Source: Metellina segmentata (Eukaryota; Arthropoda; Arachnida; Araneae; Tetragnathidae). From it: DNA of 64,000 bases. The notes beneath the pieces were generated by a model. It ran no database searches. It was not told the origin of the DNA and saw only the letters and a program-made list of their open reading frames with translations. The first letter of the stretch is position 1. Each line of letters opens with the position of its first letter. Of this stretch, positions 1 to 10,130 are shown piece after piece. The stretch covers positions 137,637,916 through 137,701,915 of the forward strand of contig OX375873.1 in the NCBI GenBank assembly GCA_947359465.1, read 5' to 3'. Both the position numbers and the translations under genes were made by a program.

Positions 1-262
1 AGACCTGCCGTCTCCAACGGGAGACGATGACCACAACAAGAGACCGCGGTGAAGAGGCTCACACGCTGGCTGGCGCCGTGGACCGGGAGCTCTACCCCTT
101 TCATCACGTGACACGCGCTCTTGGAAGGTGTCCAAAAAGAAACGCCGCAGTGGTGCGGGGGAGAAGGGTGAACACACTAGATGCGAAAGAGCATGGCAAC
201 AAAGGGCGCGGATTAGGGCGATAGCAGAACAGGAGCTTTTGTAGTTTCGAACCTCCGCTCCA
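1..262 (+). other. GC-richer segment, possible degraded coding piece
   Basis: Clearly more GC-rich than the rest of the window. The frame starting at base 2 reads through to about base 237 with one stop near 50 and a basic stretch (KKKRR) around 131-145. No domain is recognisable. It could be a remnant of a retroelement gag-like frame or a cut-off host exon; I cannot decide. It stops where the pogo-like element begins. Confidence 0.2.
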
Positions 263-266
263 AGTA

Positions 267-1976
267 GGGGAATGTGGGTAGCAGTGTTACATGGGGTTCA
301 GTATAACAGTGTATTTCATTTTAAAGTGGTTGCAAAATAAGATAAATTTGTATACAATCTTGTTAGCCATCTTATTTTCCAGAAGTCCATGTGTTATAGA
401 AGAATTTGCATCAATAGTTACATTTCTGAAAGCAAATCTCCATTTTTGCATGTTAAAAGTAAAATTTTGTATTTGTAATTAATTTCTCTTTCTTCGTGAG
501 TGGTGCTTATTTTATAATGAATAATATTTTAGTAGTAAAGCTAATTGTGTTTTGGCTCTGTTGAGTTATCTATGATCGAGTTGGGCTCGAATGATCTCAA
601 TTCACAATATGTGGTCCTAAAATAAATTTGTTACAAGCTATGTCAGATGGTGTACAGTGTTACAGAATGAAATGGGGCACACTGTTACATACATAATTTG
701 TCCAATTAACACATAACAAACAAGAATATGTTTTACAATGGAAATTTCATTACTCTTATAGCTCTGCATTTTTCATTTTCAGATTTTTAACTATAAAAAT
801 GAGTGATAACATAAATAAATTGTTTAAGTTTTCCTAAATCTTTTCCTCCATATAGGTTTGCATATCTTTTTATGTCATGTTTACAATATTTTTTTTTCAT
901 GATTAGCAGTTTTCTTTTGTTAAGTCATTCAAAACATTTACAAGCTAACAAAATTATGTCTCCTTAAGAAGTAAGGTCTTTCCCTAAACCCCAAAACACT
1001 ACAAAATAGATGACGGGTGAAATGTTAGATCTTGACTAATACGCCAGTTAAAAATATGATTAGAGGAAATATTGAAGAGGAAAAAAGCACTAAACCTTAA
1101 AAAGAACGAAATTCCCAAGAAGCGAGCCAAAGTGAATCTGAGACATAAGCTTACCAATATATCAACAGAAGATGAAGATTCACCATATTATGCTGAAAGT
1201 GATAACTTCTTTTTCAGAATTGCAATCAGACATTGTTGTAGACGACAACAATTAACAATGGATATTACGTTACAGTTAAAAGACACCTTAAAGAACTTAA
1301 AATTTACTCTATTAGGGATGTTGTGAATCAGAACAATATTGATTTGGAAGTGTTGTACGTCAAAATAATTTTTTGATCTTATAAATTTTCACAAACAAAT
1401 AAAGTTTATTCATTTGAAAAATCAAAAATAATTGCCAAACCTCCTCTCACAATTCCACCAGGAGGGATAGTAAAAAAAAAACCAGAAATGCTGGTTTTCC
1501 CTGTGGATTTAACTTCCTATCAAAATGTAAAATAAGTTTACAATTTCTTTAATCTTATTTTATCATCTACTGTTGGCTAGAATCATTGCTAATGTTTTCC
1601 TCACCTTTAAAGCTGTTAAATTATACTTAAACTAACCAAAAGTGGTATTTTATTTTAAGCCTGCTTAAGGTATCATTAGATATATGTATATTTCAATTGA
1701 AATTTAATGTAATAAAAGCCCATACTTTATATTTGCTGTTGCTACTATAACGTAACACTGTACCCCGACAGTGGGACACAGTGTTACAATGTACATACAT
1801 CACTCCCAAAAACATTAAATAGTGGAAATAAATGTTGCTCTTTTTAATTTTAATATGTGAGATGTGTGTAAGAGATGAAAGATTATTTTAAGGGCTTTGT
1901 TTGCTTCATATAGATGCATATCTTGATGCCACAGCTGAAAATAAAAAAACGTGTAACACTGTGCCCCACCTTCCCC
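267..1976 (+). mobile_element. pogo/Tigger-like DNA transposon, internally deleted
   Basis: The ends are inverted copies: left GGGGAATGTGGGTAGCAGTG at 267 and right, read on the minus strand, GGGGAAGGTGGGGCACAGTG ending at 1976. Both are flanked by TA, the target of Tc1/mariner/pogo elements. Extra copies of the terminal motif (GGGGCACA..GTTAC) lie inside at about 652-692 and 1751-1790 in both orientations, perhaps transposase-binding sites. The 1.7 kb body is AT-rich and keeps only a C-terminal transposase remnant. Family assignment rests on the GGGGCA-type ends, the TA target and the remnant; a relative in the wider Tc1/mariner group is possible. Confidence 0.6.
1072..1535 (+). pseudogene. 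C-terminal remnant of a pogo-like transposase
   Basis: Three consecutive pieces in different frames look like one protein tail. The first (1072-1215) is very basic (KRKKALNLKKN) and then acidic (STEDEDSPYYAESDNFFF). The second (about 1258-1370) contains GYYVTVKRHLKELKIYSI. The third (about 1380-1535) contains YSFEKSKIIAKPP and VFPVDLTSYQNVK before a stop. A basic then acidic tail followed by a short globular end is usual for pogo-like transposases of insects and arachnids. The DDE domain and the DNA-binding half are absent, so it cannot be active. It lies inside the element bounded by GGGG-type inverted ends. The family call is by resemblance only. Confidence 0.45.
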
Positions 1977-2221
1977 TACTAGTTTTAGAGATAGGCAGTG
2001 GAATTTAAGTCAATTATTCAAAGTAGAATAAAATTAAGAGATTCAAGACAGAAAATATTTTTTTCAAAGTTTCCATCGTTATCTGGAGAGATTTATTCAG
2101 ATAGAATAACCCTTAAGTGTATCGCGATTCTTAGAGTGCGAGAGAAAAGCGCGTTATACTGAAGGAAGCGGTATAGCGAATACCAAGGAAATCAACCTCG
2201 ATATTGATATGTAAGTAGTGG

Positions 2222-2348
2222 AATTTACGTTGCAATGAAGCAACGCAACGGGCTACTGGCGACGATCCAGGATCAGCCCCAAGATCAAGAACCGAGAACA
2301 ACATCACGCCATTTTGAACCACGGTTAATCGGATCAATTCCCTAAGGG
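2222..2348 (-). repeat. SINE tail/body fragment
   Basis: Minus-strand copy of the common SINE: tail (ACGTTGCAATGAAGCAACGC, CAACGGGCTA) followed by the CATTTTGAACCACGG block. It ends in CCTAAGGG, which is the left target duplication of the hAT element that interrupts it. Confidence 0.7.
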
Positions 2349-3547
2349 CAGTGTTTCCCAAAGTGTGGTACGCGTACCCCCAGGGGTACGGGAAGAGTTT
2401 GGTGGGGGTACGCGTTGCACCGGAGTTTGGTGGGGATATGCACTGCACTGTGCTTAGCTGCGCCTTACGTTCTCATGAGTCAATTTAAGACAGTCTTGTG
2501 AGGCGTGAGATGGTAATATACCACACTTCGTTGCAGAAACAACTTACCTCCGTCAGGCGCAACCGGCCTGACAGGCACAGCTTTGACATGAACTTCAATG
2601 TTTTCTTAATGATAGATTTGAGTTGAGATATTGTTTACATGACTGGAAATGGCTTTGTAAACTAGCATACTTAGCAGATATATTCTCTGTTTTAAATTGC
2701 CTCAACTTATCGTTACAGGGAAAAGAAATTTCATTGTTTCACGTTCAAGATAAAGTGAACACTGCCATCGACAAAACTAAAGTTATGACAAAAGAGAGTT
2801 GGCAATGGAGTAGACTCGTTTCCCTCTCTTTATGAGTTTATAACACGTTCGACTACTAAAATTGATGCTGATACTCTGAAATGCATAAAGCAGCATTTGG
2901 GGAGTTTGCAAGTGGGCTTGAAAAACTATTTCCCTGATTTAACCAAAACTATTGAATGGATAAGATATCCGTTTAACATTAACACAACATCCATGCCAGA
3001 AGATTTGTCGCATGCGGAAGAAGAGCAATTGTTGTAGTTGGCATCAGACGGATTCTTGAAAAATAAACATAAGGAGAGTACTTTAACATCATTCTGGTTA
3101 CAAATGCAACCTGTGTATCCGGTTTTAACAGAAAAAGTTCTAAAAAACATCTTGCCTTTTCCAACTTCATATGTATGTGAAGTTGCTTTTTCAGCATTTG
3201 TAGACATTAAGTCGAAAAAAAGGAATTGATTATTGGACGTGGAACCACATCTCAGATTAAAATTAACAACCATGGAACCAAATTATGACGATCTGCTATA
3301 TAAGCACAAACAATTTCATCCTTCTCATTGATCCAAATATAAACGTTATTTATAATATAACTTTTATTTATATTTTATTATGAATTATTTTGTTTCTCTT
3401 TTCTTATTATTTTGTGTATGTCACAAAAAAAGAAAAAAAAAACATTTTGATTGTTATTAAAATACATCCATTTTTTCGACGAGGGGTACTCAGCGTTACG
3501 AAAATTATAAAAGGGGTACACATATGTCAAAAGTTTGGGAAACACTG
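2349..3547 (+). mobile_element. hAT transposon, deletion derivative 1
   Basis: Terminal inverted repeats begin CAGTGTTTCCCAAAG on both ends. The 8-bp target duplication is CCTAAGGG at 2341-2348 and CCTTAGGG at 3548-3555, one mismatch apart, as expected for hAT. The inner part closely matches the second copy at 20331-21918, but it keeps a different piece of the left half (about 2440-2590), so the two copies arose by independent internal deletions of a common parent. Confidence 0.9.
2586..3331 (+). pseudogene. hAT (ZBED/SCAND3-like) transposase, C-terminal half, broken
   Basis: The remnant covers the C-terminal half of a ZBED-type hAT transposase, the enzyme that cuts and pastes the element. 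Recognisable parts are the helical block with LCKLAYLADIFSVLNCLNLS (about 2650-2715) and the hAT C-terminal dimerisation region FWLQMQ..YPVLTE..LPFPTSYVCEVAFSAF (about 3090-3200). There is a stop inside LL*LASDG near 3036 and a frame break around 2790-2830. The catalytic first half (DEST and TDGA motifs) is missing. The second copy in this window is better preserved. It is inactive; it was recognised by family resemblance and by alignment to that copy. Confidence 0.8.
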
Positions 3548-3633
3548 CCTTAGGGGATTGATCCCGAACCGTCTTCAATAGCCCGTTGTGTTGCTTTAGT
3601 ACGACGTTACTTAAAATTACCATACCTTACCCG
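3548..3633 (+). repeat. SINE 3' tail fragment
   Basis: Plus-strand tail of the common SINE (GATTGATCCCGAACCGTC, AGCCCGTTGTGTTGC, TACGACGTTA, then AAAATTACC). It begins in the right target duplication of the hAT element. Confidence 0.7.
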
Positions 3634-3649
3634 AACCACGACTAGGCCG

Positions 3650-3842
3650 ATGACTAGGTCATACCTGAGTTGGCACCCCCACTTTCCAAACTATCACACC
3701 ACTTCAATGTGAAGAAATGTGAGGTCGTTGCAGATTGAACGTGTATCAATCCCCTTTGTACACGACGGTCTTTGGTTGGATTCGAATTCGCAGCCCTCCG
3801 TTTGCTAATCGGTTACTCTTCCAACTGGGCTAGCGCGGCCAC
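3650..3842 (-). repeat. SINE body and type-2 head
   Basis: Minus-strand body (CCTGAGTTGGCACCCCCAC) running into the type-2 tRNA-like head: the B-box complement GGTTGGATTCGAATTCGC near 3775 and the A-box region CCAACTGGGCTAGCG near 3822. Confidence 0.75.
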
Positions 3843-4028
3843 CATTTTATCTGGAGAAGTGGTACTGTCTTACGAGCCAGAACACATTGGCCTCCAATAT
3901 TATGCCTCCTTCAACATGAGGGATGCGTTTTATAAATATGTGGAGGCCATTTGGAAAGATCTGTATAGATCAAAACAAGTGTGTATTCCTCCCTTCTGTG
4001 TCAGTAAAATTATTATTTATACTTCCAG

Positions 4029-4891
4029 GTGCAGAATTCTATTCAGTGTTCTGCAACACATAACTCCAAGCAATTGCAATTGTTCTGCAGGCATTTGGTC
4101 CGAATTTTGAAAACTGCAGTCAAATCAAAAACAGACGTCACACACAATAATCGGCAAAATATGTATTACATATCTATATATATAATTCTCTTACGTGGCA
4201 CGCAAAAAAGACGTTATTTGTAATCGCGTTTTGGCAACACTGTACGATTGTTTGTTTATCGCGAAGTCTCGCGCATGGATTGAATTTATAGCGCTATCGG
4301 ATGAAATTTTATTGAAAAAAAAACGAAATTTTAATGAGCTGTTGCAGTTAGTTTATAATAGAAATCAAAGAAAGCGGAGGATCTTTTCAGGGCCATTTAC
4401 AAAACGGTCCTTTTCAGGGCCAACAATTATAGTTCAACAAGACGCTTGCACTACAACTTTCGGCAACAAACTTAATGAAAAAGTGTGGGTCGTTTGAGTG
4501 CTGGGAAAATGTACACACAAACAACATGCTGGGTATTCAATTTCCAAAGCAACGCTCACATTTCGAGTCAAAATTTGCACAAAGTTTTTATTTGAATTCT
4601 GATTATAGAGGTACTGTATATATTTTTTCTGTTATACAGCAAATTTAGATTTGAAAAAAAAATTTTTGGTAACATATTTTGTAAACAATCCCTTCTGCTA
4701 GGACACATGTCTTCATTGAGGCGAGCGAAGCGAGCATAGGTTCGCGCAGCGAACCAATGAGGATTGCGAAGCAATCCTCCGGGGGTTGGCGAGCGTTAGC
4801 GAGCAGGGGGCTGGCCCCCTAGTTTATAATAAGACATCAAAATTAATTAGCTAAGTGTATTTAAAACCAAGGCATACTATCAGAATTCTGT
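4029..4891 (+). repeat. Unclassified repeat 'U', copy 1 (interrupted by a Helitron)
   Basis: 4029-4172 plus 4823-4891 match the copies at 9045-9480 (minus) and 31107-32056 (plus), sharing GTTCTGCAACACA, AAGCAATTGCAATTGTT and CAAATCAAAAACAGACGT. The Helitron at 4173-4822 splits it at ATTACATA|TTTAT. The right part runs into a Helitron 3' fragment at 4892. No coding frame or family signature was recognised. Confidence 0.7.
4173..4822 (+). mobile_element. Non-autonomous Helitron, family A, copy 1
   Basis: Starts TCTATATATATAATTCTC at 4173 after an A and ends in CTAG at 4819-4822 before a T, the canonical A^T insertion. Just before the end is a hairpin (GCAGGGGGCTGGCCCCCT). Several short palindromes precede it (GCGAGCGAAGCGAGC, GGTTCGCGCAGCGAACC, GGATTGCGAAGCAATCC). 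No Rep/helicase is present. Paralogous uninterrupted sites at about 9320-9345 and 31225-31240 confirm the boundaries. An open frame at 4195-4497 has a partner in copy 2. Confidence 0.92.
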
Positions 4892-5080
4892 CAAGCCCTC
4901 GCTGTGACGTCATGGATCGGAAAGTCAAATCAGGATTACACAAATTATTGAGATAGTTTCGCCGTCGCAGGAAATTAACTCTGTCAAAGGAGCAATGGTT
5001 TGCGAAGCAAACCAAATGCGATTGCGCAGCAATCCCCGGAGTTTTCCGAGCGTAAACGAGCAGTGGGCAGAGCTCCCTAG
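4892..5080 (+). mobile_element. Helitron 3'-end fragment
   Basis: Matches, in opposite orientation, the 3' region of the Helitron at 35310-36847 (AAGCCCTCGCTGTGACGT, GGTTTGCGAAGCAAACC, GATTGCGCAGCAATCC) and ends in CTCCCTAG followed by T. The 5' end is missing. Confidence 0.75.
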
Positions 5081-5430
5081 TTCTTTAAATAAATAATTTA
5101 TAAATTGAAACTTTATATTTTTTCCAATACGAATTTGACCTTTGCATCACAGATTCCATTTCCTACGCTCAAACGATTCCATCTAAGGAAAGAAAAAGAA
5201 ACAAAAAACTTTTTGACTCGCATTGTTTAATTCTTTTTTGTTACCTTTTGTACCTTTTTGTTACCTTTTGTACGCGTCCCACAGGAATTTTGTGTAGTGT
5301 AAAATCACGAGTTGAAATGCAATAAAAATATCGCAATGGAAAACGAAACTCCTCTATTTCAACTTAGGGTAAGCAGGTATTTGAATAAACGTCGTACTGG
5401 AGTAATCCAAGGATCCGCGAACATCCCAAA
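5081..5430. other. AT-rich non-coding stretch with SINE scrap
   Basis: No gene seen. A 20-bp unit containing GTTACCTTTTGTACC occurs twice at about 5236-5272. A SINE tail scrap (AAACGTCGTACTGGAGTAA) lies at about 5386-5405, just before the hAT-like end at 5431. Confidence 0.4.
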
Positions 5431-5530
5431 CAGCGGTTCCCAACCTGTGCTACGCGTACCCCTGTGGGCACGAGGTGGACCGGTTAGGGGTAAGCGAAAT
5501 TACTATTACTAATGGTGGAAAGCAGTAGAA
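5431..5530 (+). mobile_element. hAT-like left terminus
   Basis: CAGCGGTTCCCAACCTGTGC followed by TACGCGTACCCCTGTGGGCA has the form of hAT ends and resembles, without being identical to, the ends at 2349 and 20331. I did not find a matching right end, so this is a partial or rearranged element. Confidence 0.5.
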
Positions 5531-6455
5531 AAAGAACATTTTTTATTCTTGCATTTAAAAATATAGCCATCCCTAGTGTATGAATTTTACAACCTCTTTT
5601 CATGTTCGCACAGGCTACAGATCTGCTCACTATGTTCTTTCGAAATGAAACATCATCTTCGATCATCAAATACATTTTAGAGGATAAAAAACAATGCGAA
5701 ATTTTTTGGTGGATCAGGGCGTCAGGAAGGAGCCTGACCCATTCAACACAATATGGTGTTTTCTACGTATATGAGTGGCAAAACGCTAAGAAGTTGCACA
5801 TATACTCCCCCAAACAGCATTAAAAGCAAATATACAAAACAAAAGATTGAAACAAGAAAATTTAAATGAAACCAGCAACAGCAATAGGGAGACTGGCAGC
5901 ACCAAGCCAGAAGATGGCATCAAATGCCGAAAAAGTTGGAAACGGCTGATCCCGAGGGATGATCACAGATCGTTGGGTTGCTCTAGTACGACGATTTTTT
6001 GATGTCGGGTTCAATCGAGAAGGGAGAATTCCGAGGACAACCCCTCATAATTTTCAATCATGATTCAGATGACGGGTTGAAGGAAGAGTCAGACAACACA
6101 TGTTTCCTCCTCACTAAAACTGCCTTAAAAAGAGGGAGAGGGGAGGGAATTTTTGTTCTCAAACCTATTTTTTTTTGTACAAATCAGTGCCTTAAACAGA
6201 GCTCTTCAAATGAGGTGGTACAGACTTTTTTTTATTTTGATTATCTATTAATTTAGTTTTGAATGTTAAACTTTTAAATCATTATCTAAATTAAAATTTA
6301 ATTTTTAAAAATTAAAAATGACACAAGAGTTAAAAGGGACTTAAAAAAATTATCTGAAAATAGGAAACAATTTTTTGTAGGGAAAAACTTTCCTAAAACA
6401 AAAATAAATACAATTGTCCCTCCAACAAAGTCTGTCCTCTAAATGCTTCATTATT
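5531..6455. other. Non-coding, rearranged SINE scraps
   Basis: About 5945-6085 holds shuffled SINE pieces on both strands (GTTGGGTTGCTCTAGTACGACG; then GAATTCCGAGGACAACCCCT and CAGATGAC). The rest is AT-rich with no recognisable gene. The short open frames here do not resemble known proteins. Confidence 0.4.
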
Positions 6456-6494
6456 AGTGGGCATTTAAATAGTGGGCATTTAAATAGTGGGCAT
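6456..6494 (+). repeat. 15-bp tandem repeat
   Basis: AGTGGGCATTTAAAT occurs twice plus a partial third copy, directly next to the terminal CTAG of the adjacent Helitron. Confidence 0.85.
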
Positions 6495-6499
6495 ATTAA

Positions 6500-7145
6500 C
6501 TAGTGGGAACTCCCCCTGCTCGCTAACACTCGCCAACCCCAGGAGGATTGTTTCGCAATCCTCATTGGTCCGCTTCGCAAACCTATGCTCGCTTCGCTCG
6601 CATCAATGAAAGACATGTGTCCTAGCAGAAGGGATTGTTTACAAAATATGATATTTCAAAAAAATATTTTTCAAGTCTAAACTTGCTGAAAAAAAGAAAG
6701 GTTATGTACGGTACCTCTGAAATCAGAATTCAAATAGAAACTTTGAGCAAATTTTGATTCAAAATGCAAGCGTTGCTATGGAAATTGAATTCCCAGCATG
6801 TTTGTGTGTACATTTCCCCAGCATTTGAGTCTCCCACACTTTTTCATTGAGTTTGTTGTCGATAGTTGTAGTGCAAGTGTCTTGTTGAACTATAATTGTT
6901 GGCCCTGAAAAGGTCCGTTTTTTAAATGGCCCTGAAAAGATCCTCCGCTTTCTTTGATTTCTATTATAAACTGCCACAGCTCGACAAAAATGCTTTTTTT
7001 TTTCAATAAAATTTCATCCGATAACGCTATAAATTCAAGTGAGGCGTAAGGCTTAAAGGTAAACAAACAATCGTACAATGTTGCCAAAACGCGTTAACAA
7101 ATAACGTCTTTTTTGCGTGCCACATAAGAGAATTATATATATAGA
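6500..7145 (-). mobile_element. Non-autonomous Helitron, family A, copy 2
   Basis: Minus-strand counterpart of the element at 4173-4822: 3' end CTAG at 6500-6503 (preceded by A on the plus strand), 5' TC at 7144-7145 followed by T. It shares the terminal TCTATATATATAATTCTCTT, the GGATTGTTTCGCAATCC palindrome and the open frame with FSGPF and KR..FSGP, here broken by a frameshift. The terminal hairpin is degraded relative to copy 1. Confidence 0.9.
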
Positions 7146-8142
7146 TGAATTACCATTATTCAGAGTGCTTACATAAAATAGTTATAACTAAAATGAGGCT
7201 CAAGGCAAAATTTTTAATGCTTCCATTTTAAAGGTGTAATTTTTATGTACTTTCCTAATTAAAACGACATTTATTGGCCAATGTCTTGAAAAGGGTGCAG
7301 AAAATGCTGCAGTCATCACTTACAAAGTAAACTTTTGCCATTCAGTAGAGTGGAATTCTTTAGTCTAGGTTTAAGTCTAATTTTTAACGAATATTTCTGA
7401 GCTTTTCAATAAATTTAACACCAACTCAAGCACTGGTAAGAAAAGTAGAAATTAGTGGAGAATGAAAAAAATCAAACCCGTTTGGTTGAAAATATCAACA
7501 TTGAGACGTGAGCTTTTTCTACATTAAGCCCAGAATACGACCAGGTACTGTTTCGAATTTGAAACTTTCTATGATTATTATACATCAGAAATAAGATTAA
7601 TGACAATCAAAAGACACAATGTGGAAAACAAGCGCACAAAATTGTTCTCAAACGCAAATATCGAATTTTGGCAGCTTCAAGAATTTGTAAGCAAAAGCTC
7701 ATTCTGCAGTACTCTGTTATTAGAGCGCTTACCAGTTAATAATCGCAAGTGAGACAGGAAACTAATCCTAAATAGTTAGTGATCCGTTAACTATTTCCAC
7801 CGCTCCAATAGTTTGGTAGTGAACTGTGGCGCCCATTTAGGATAATCATAAGGCTAGAAGAACTCAACTCAATAGTGTTATCTATAATTTAAAAGGCGCA
7901 TTCATCCTTTCCCGAACGTAATTTCGGACTTCTTGGTGTGTGTGTGTTCTAGAAATTTAATCTCTATTTTTCCTCCAGTAGTTAGATAAACGTTTCAATA
8001 TACTTGGAATTCCTTTGATACCAAAATCAGGTTGGTGTTGAATATTCCTTTTTGTGTACGTAGGCATTTCAAGTCCTGTTTTCAGATAAAAAATACCTTT
8101 CATGAATGCCGTTAAAATAAGGGTAGTAAGTCAAACAGAGAA
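7146..8142. other. AT-rich region, nothing recognised
   Basis: No coding frame, tRNA-like box pair or element ends were seen. Composition is typical of the window background. Confidence 0.4.
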
Positions 8143-8193
8143 AATGCTCTTATATGCAAATAAATTCAATATTTTTGTGCATATAAGAGCATT
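8143..8193. repeat. Perfect 16-bp inverted repeat (hairpin)
   Basis: AATGCTCTTATATGCA at 8143-8158 is exactly reversed and complemented at 8178-8193, with a 19-nt AT-rich loop. It sits just upstream of the LTR-like block. It could be the core of a tiny MITE or a cruciform. Confidence 0.8.
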
Positions 8194-8220
8194 GCTCAAT
8201 AGCAAAGTATACAAAGTACC

Positions 8221-8577
8221 TGTTAGGAAAAACCTTCCTTTTCTCAATTTTACTTAGCCAACATATTTGATTCGTACTTTATGCAAATCGTATCACGGTT
8301 ATGCAAATCTTGTCACGTGATCTTCCATACTAATATATAAAAGCGGTTGCAATCTGTTGCACCAGTATTCCCGCTTTAATTCCCATTCTCACTTGTTTGA
8401 TCACTTACCCGCTTACTTGATCTCTTCGATCAAGTTATTAGATTTACTTTTACTTTTAATGTAACTGTGTCGAATGTAATATTTTAATCTTAACTTAAAT
8501 TCTATTATCTTTTGAATAAATTCTAGTTTGGATTTTTAAAGACTTCGTCATGTGTACTTTTAGTAACTTAAGTTCAT
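8221..8577 (+). promoter_or_regulatory. Putative solo LTR or RNA polymerase II promoter block
   Basis: Two direct 20-bp repeats beginning ATGCAAATC (8281 and 8301) are followed by TATATAAAAG at 8334 and, 180 bases on, an AATAAA at 8515. A promoter, a short transcribed stretch and a polyadenylation signal in about 300 bp is the layout of an LTR. TGTTAGG at 8221 could be the start. I could not define the right edge or a target duplication, and no gag/pol is next to it. A host promoter is the alternative. Confidence 0.35.
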
Positions 8578-9044
8578 ATCAGCCTAATAGGTGATAGTTT
8601 ATTTCAATTCACTGCGTGGTTACTCTAATTGATCTTAAAATTCAATCAGTACCAATGTGATATTTTCAGCTCTTGTTTTTAGTTTTCCTAAATCAAGAAG
8701 ATTACGAAAATACTGAATATGTCAGCTCAGGGCAGGTACTCATCAACCGACAGTTTTTTGACTACTCTAAGTACTTATTGTTATGATCACGAGAAATGCA
8801 ATGTCATGTTGTTATCAGTTTAACACATATCTAACACACTATCAAAATACTCGTAATATTTTTACCTAAAAACTAATGGTCTGTCTTCAAAGGGCTGTGA
8901 TGTAAAAAATTATTTTTGTCAGATAATGAGTTTCTGCTCCAAGCTCATGTTTATATTTTCCTGAAACCTAAAAGACGGAACCTATGTTAATCCCCGGGAG
9001 CAGAAAGTGCTTTCAACTGCAACGAACGTTGCTGAACAACAAAG
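8578..9044. other. AT-rich region, nothing recognised
   Basis: No gene, tandem array or element end seen. Confidence 0.4.
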
Positions 9045-9480
9045 TCTTTGCAGAACAATTTTTCCTTAATTTATCAAAATTTTGGCCAATTTTTTTTCAA
9101 CCATAAGTTATGATGTTCTGCAGTGCAAAGCGCGCTCTTTGCCACACTTTCTTTATCTTTTCTAGTTACGGAACAACTTCCATACACCGCCCAAACTACC
9201 ACACACTTTATAAATAACACAATGTCAATGACACAATATTTAACATCAAAAAATATATAGACAGAATTGCAAATTCTGAAAGGATACATTGTTTTTAAAA
9301 AAGTAATTTAAATAAATTTGATGTTTAATTATAAATATGTAACACATGTTTAGCCTATAATTGTGTTTTACGTCTGTTTTTGATTTGACTGCACTTTTCG
9401 AAATTCGGACAAAATGCCAGCAGAACAATTGCATTTACTTGGAATTGTGTTGCAGATCACTGAATACAATTCTGCAACTG
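9045..9480 (-). repeat. Unclassified repeat 'U', copy 2 (uninterrupted)
   Basis: Reverse-strand copy of the 4029 and 31107 repeats, continuous through both points where the other copies carry Helitrons. Read on the minus strand it has GTGTTACATATTTATAATTA at the site of the first Helitron and GTGTTATTTATAAAGTGTG at the site of the second. No coding potential seen. Confidence 0.75.
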
Positions 9481-10073
9481 GGTATTAGTCTAAGTGTGAA
9501 ATTATGAAAAGGGATCGAAACCTTAGTCCCCCTGAGAGCCCACATATCTTACCTTACAATATCTTCTGGCATTAAAATTTTAATGTAATTATTTGACTAA
9601 AAAACGTTTTTAATAATTACTAACCATGTATTTTCATAAGAGTGCGTTCATATTTCTTGTCACTTCCTTTTCATTTGATATTCGTTTGCTTTGATAACAT
9701 AATTTTACGTTCAAATATTCTTGTGTGTTCTAGTGCTGTTTTAAGATCAATCAATCCATTCGGGAACTAGAATGTGTACAGGGTGTCACGTTTTACTATG
9801 TTAATAGGAATGGAAATATGTGAATGTTTTCAAGGATCTATAATGGCATCCAAAATAAACCTCAAATAGGCTTCATTCATCTATAGTTTCTTGATTACAA
9901 AACCGATAAATCATTCTGTCGCGAGGCAAATGCCATTTAAACAATAAATAGACAAATGTGCTTTTTCTCCCCAAAATGAACCTTACAACAAATGACGTCA
10001 ATTGTGACGTCATTGATCGATAAGAACTCCTTTTTTGATGGAATAGTGTTTTGAGTAAGTATTTTTTTTGTCA
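9481..10073. other. AT-rich region, nothing recognised
   Basis: No supported gene. It contains ordinary low-complexity A/T runs only. Confidence 0.4.
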
Positions 10074-10130
10074 TATGCTAATTTGATTTATTTGATGCTA
10101 ATTTGATTCAAGATATGCTAATTTGATTTT
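10074..10130 (+). repeat. Short tandem repeat
   Basis: ATGCTAATTTGATT occurs three times with variable spacers. Confidence 0.8.
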
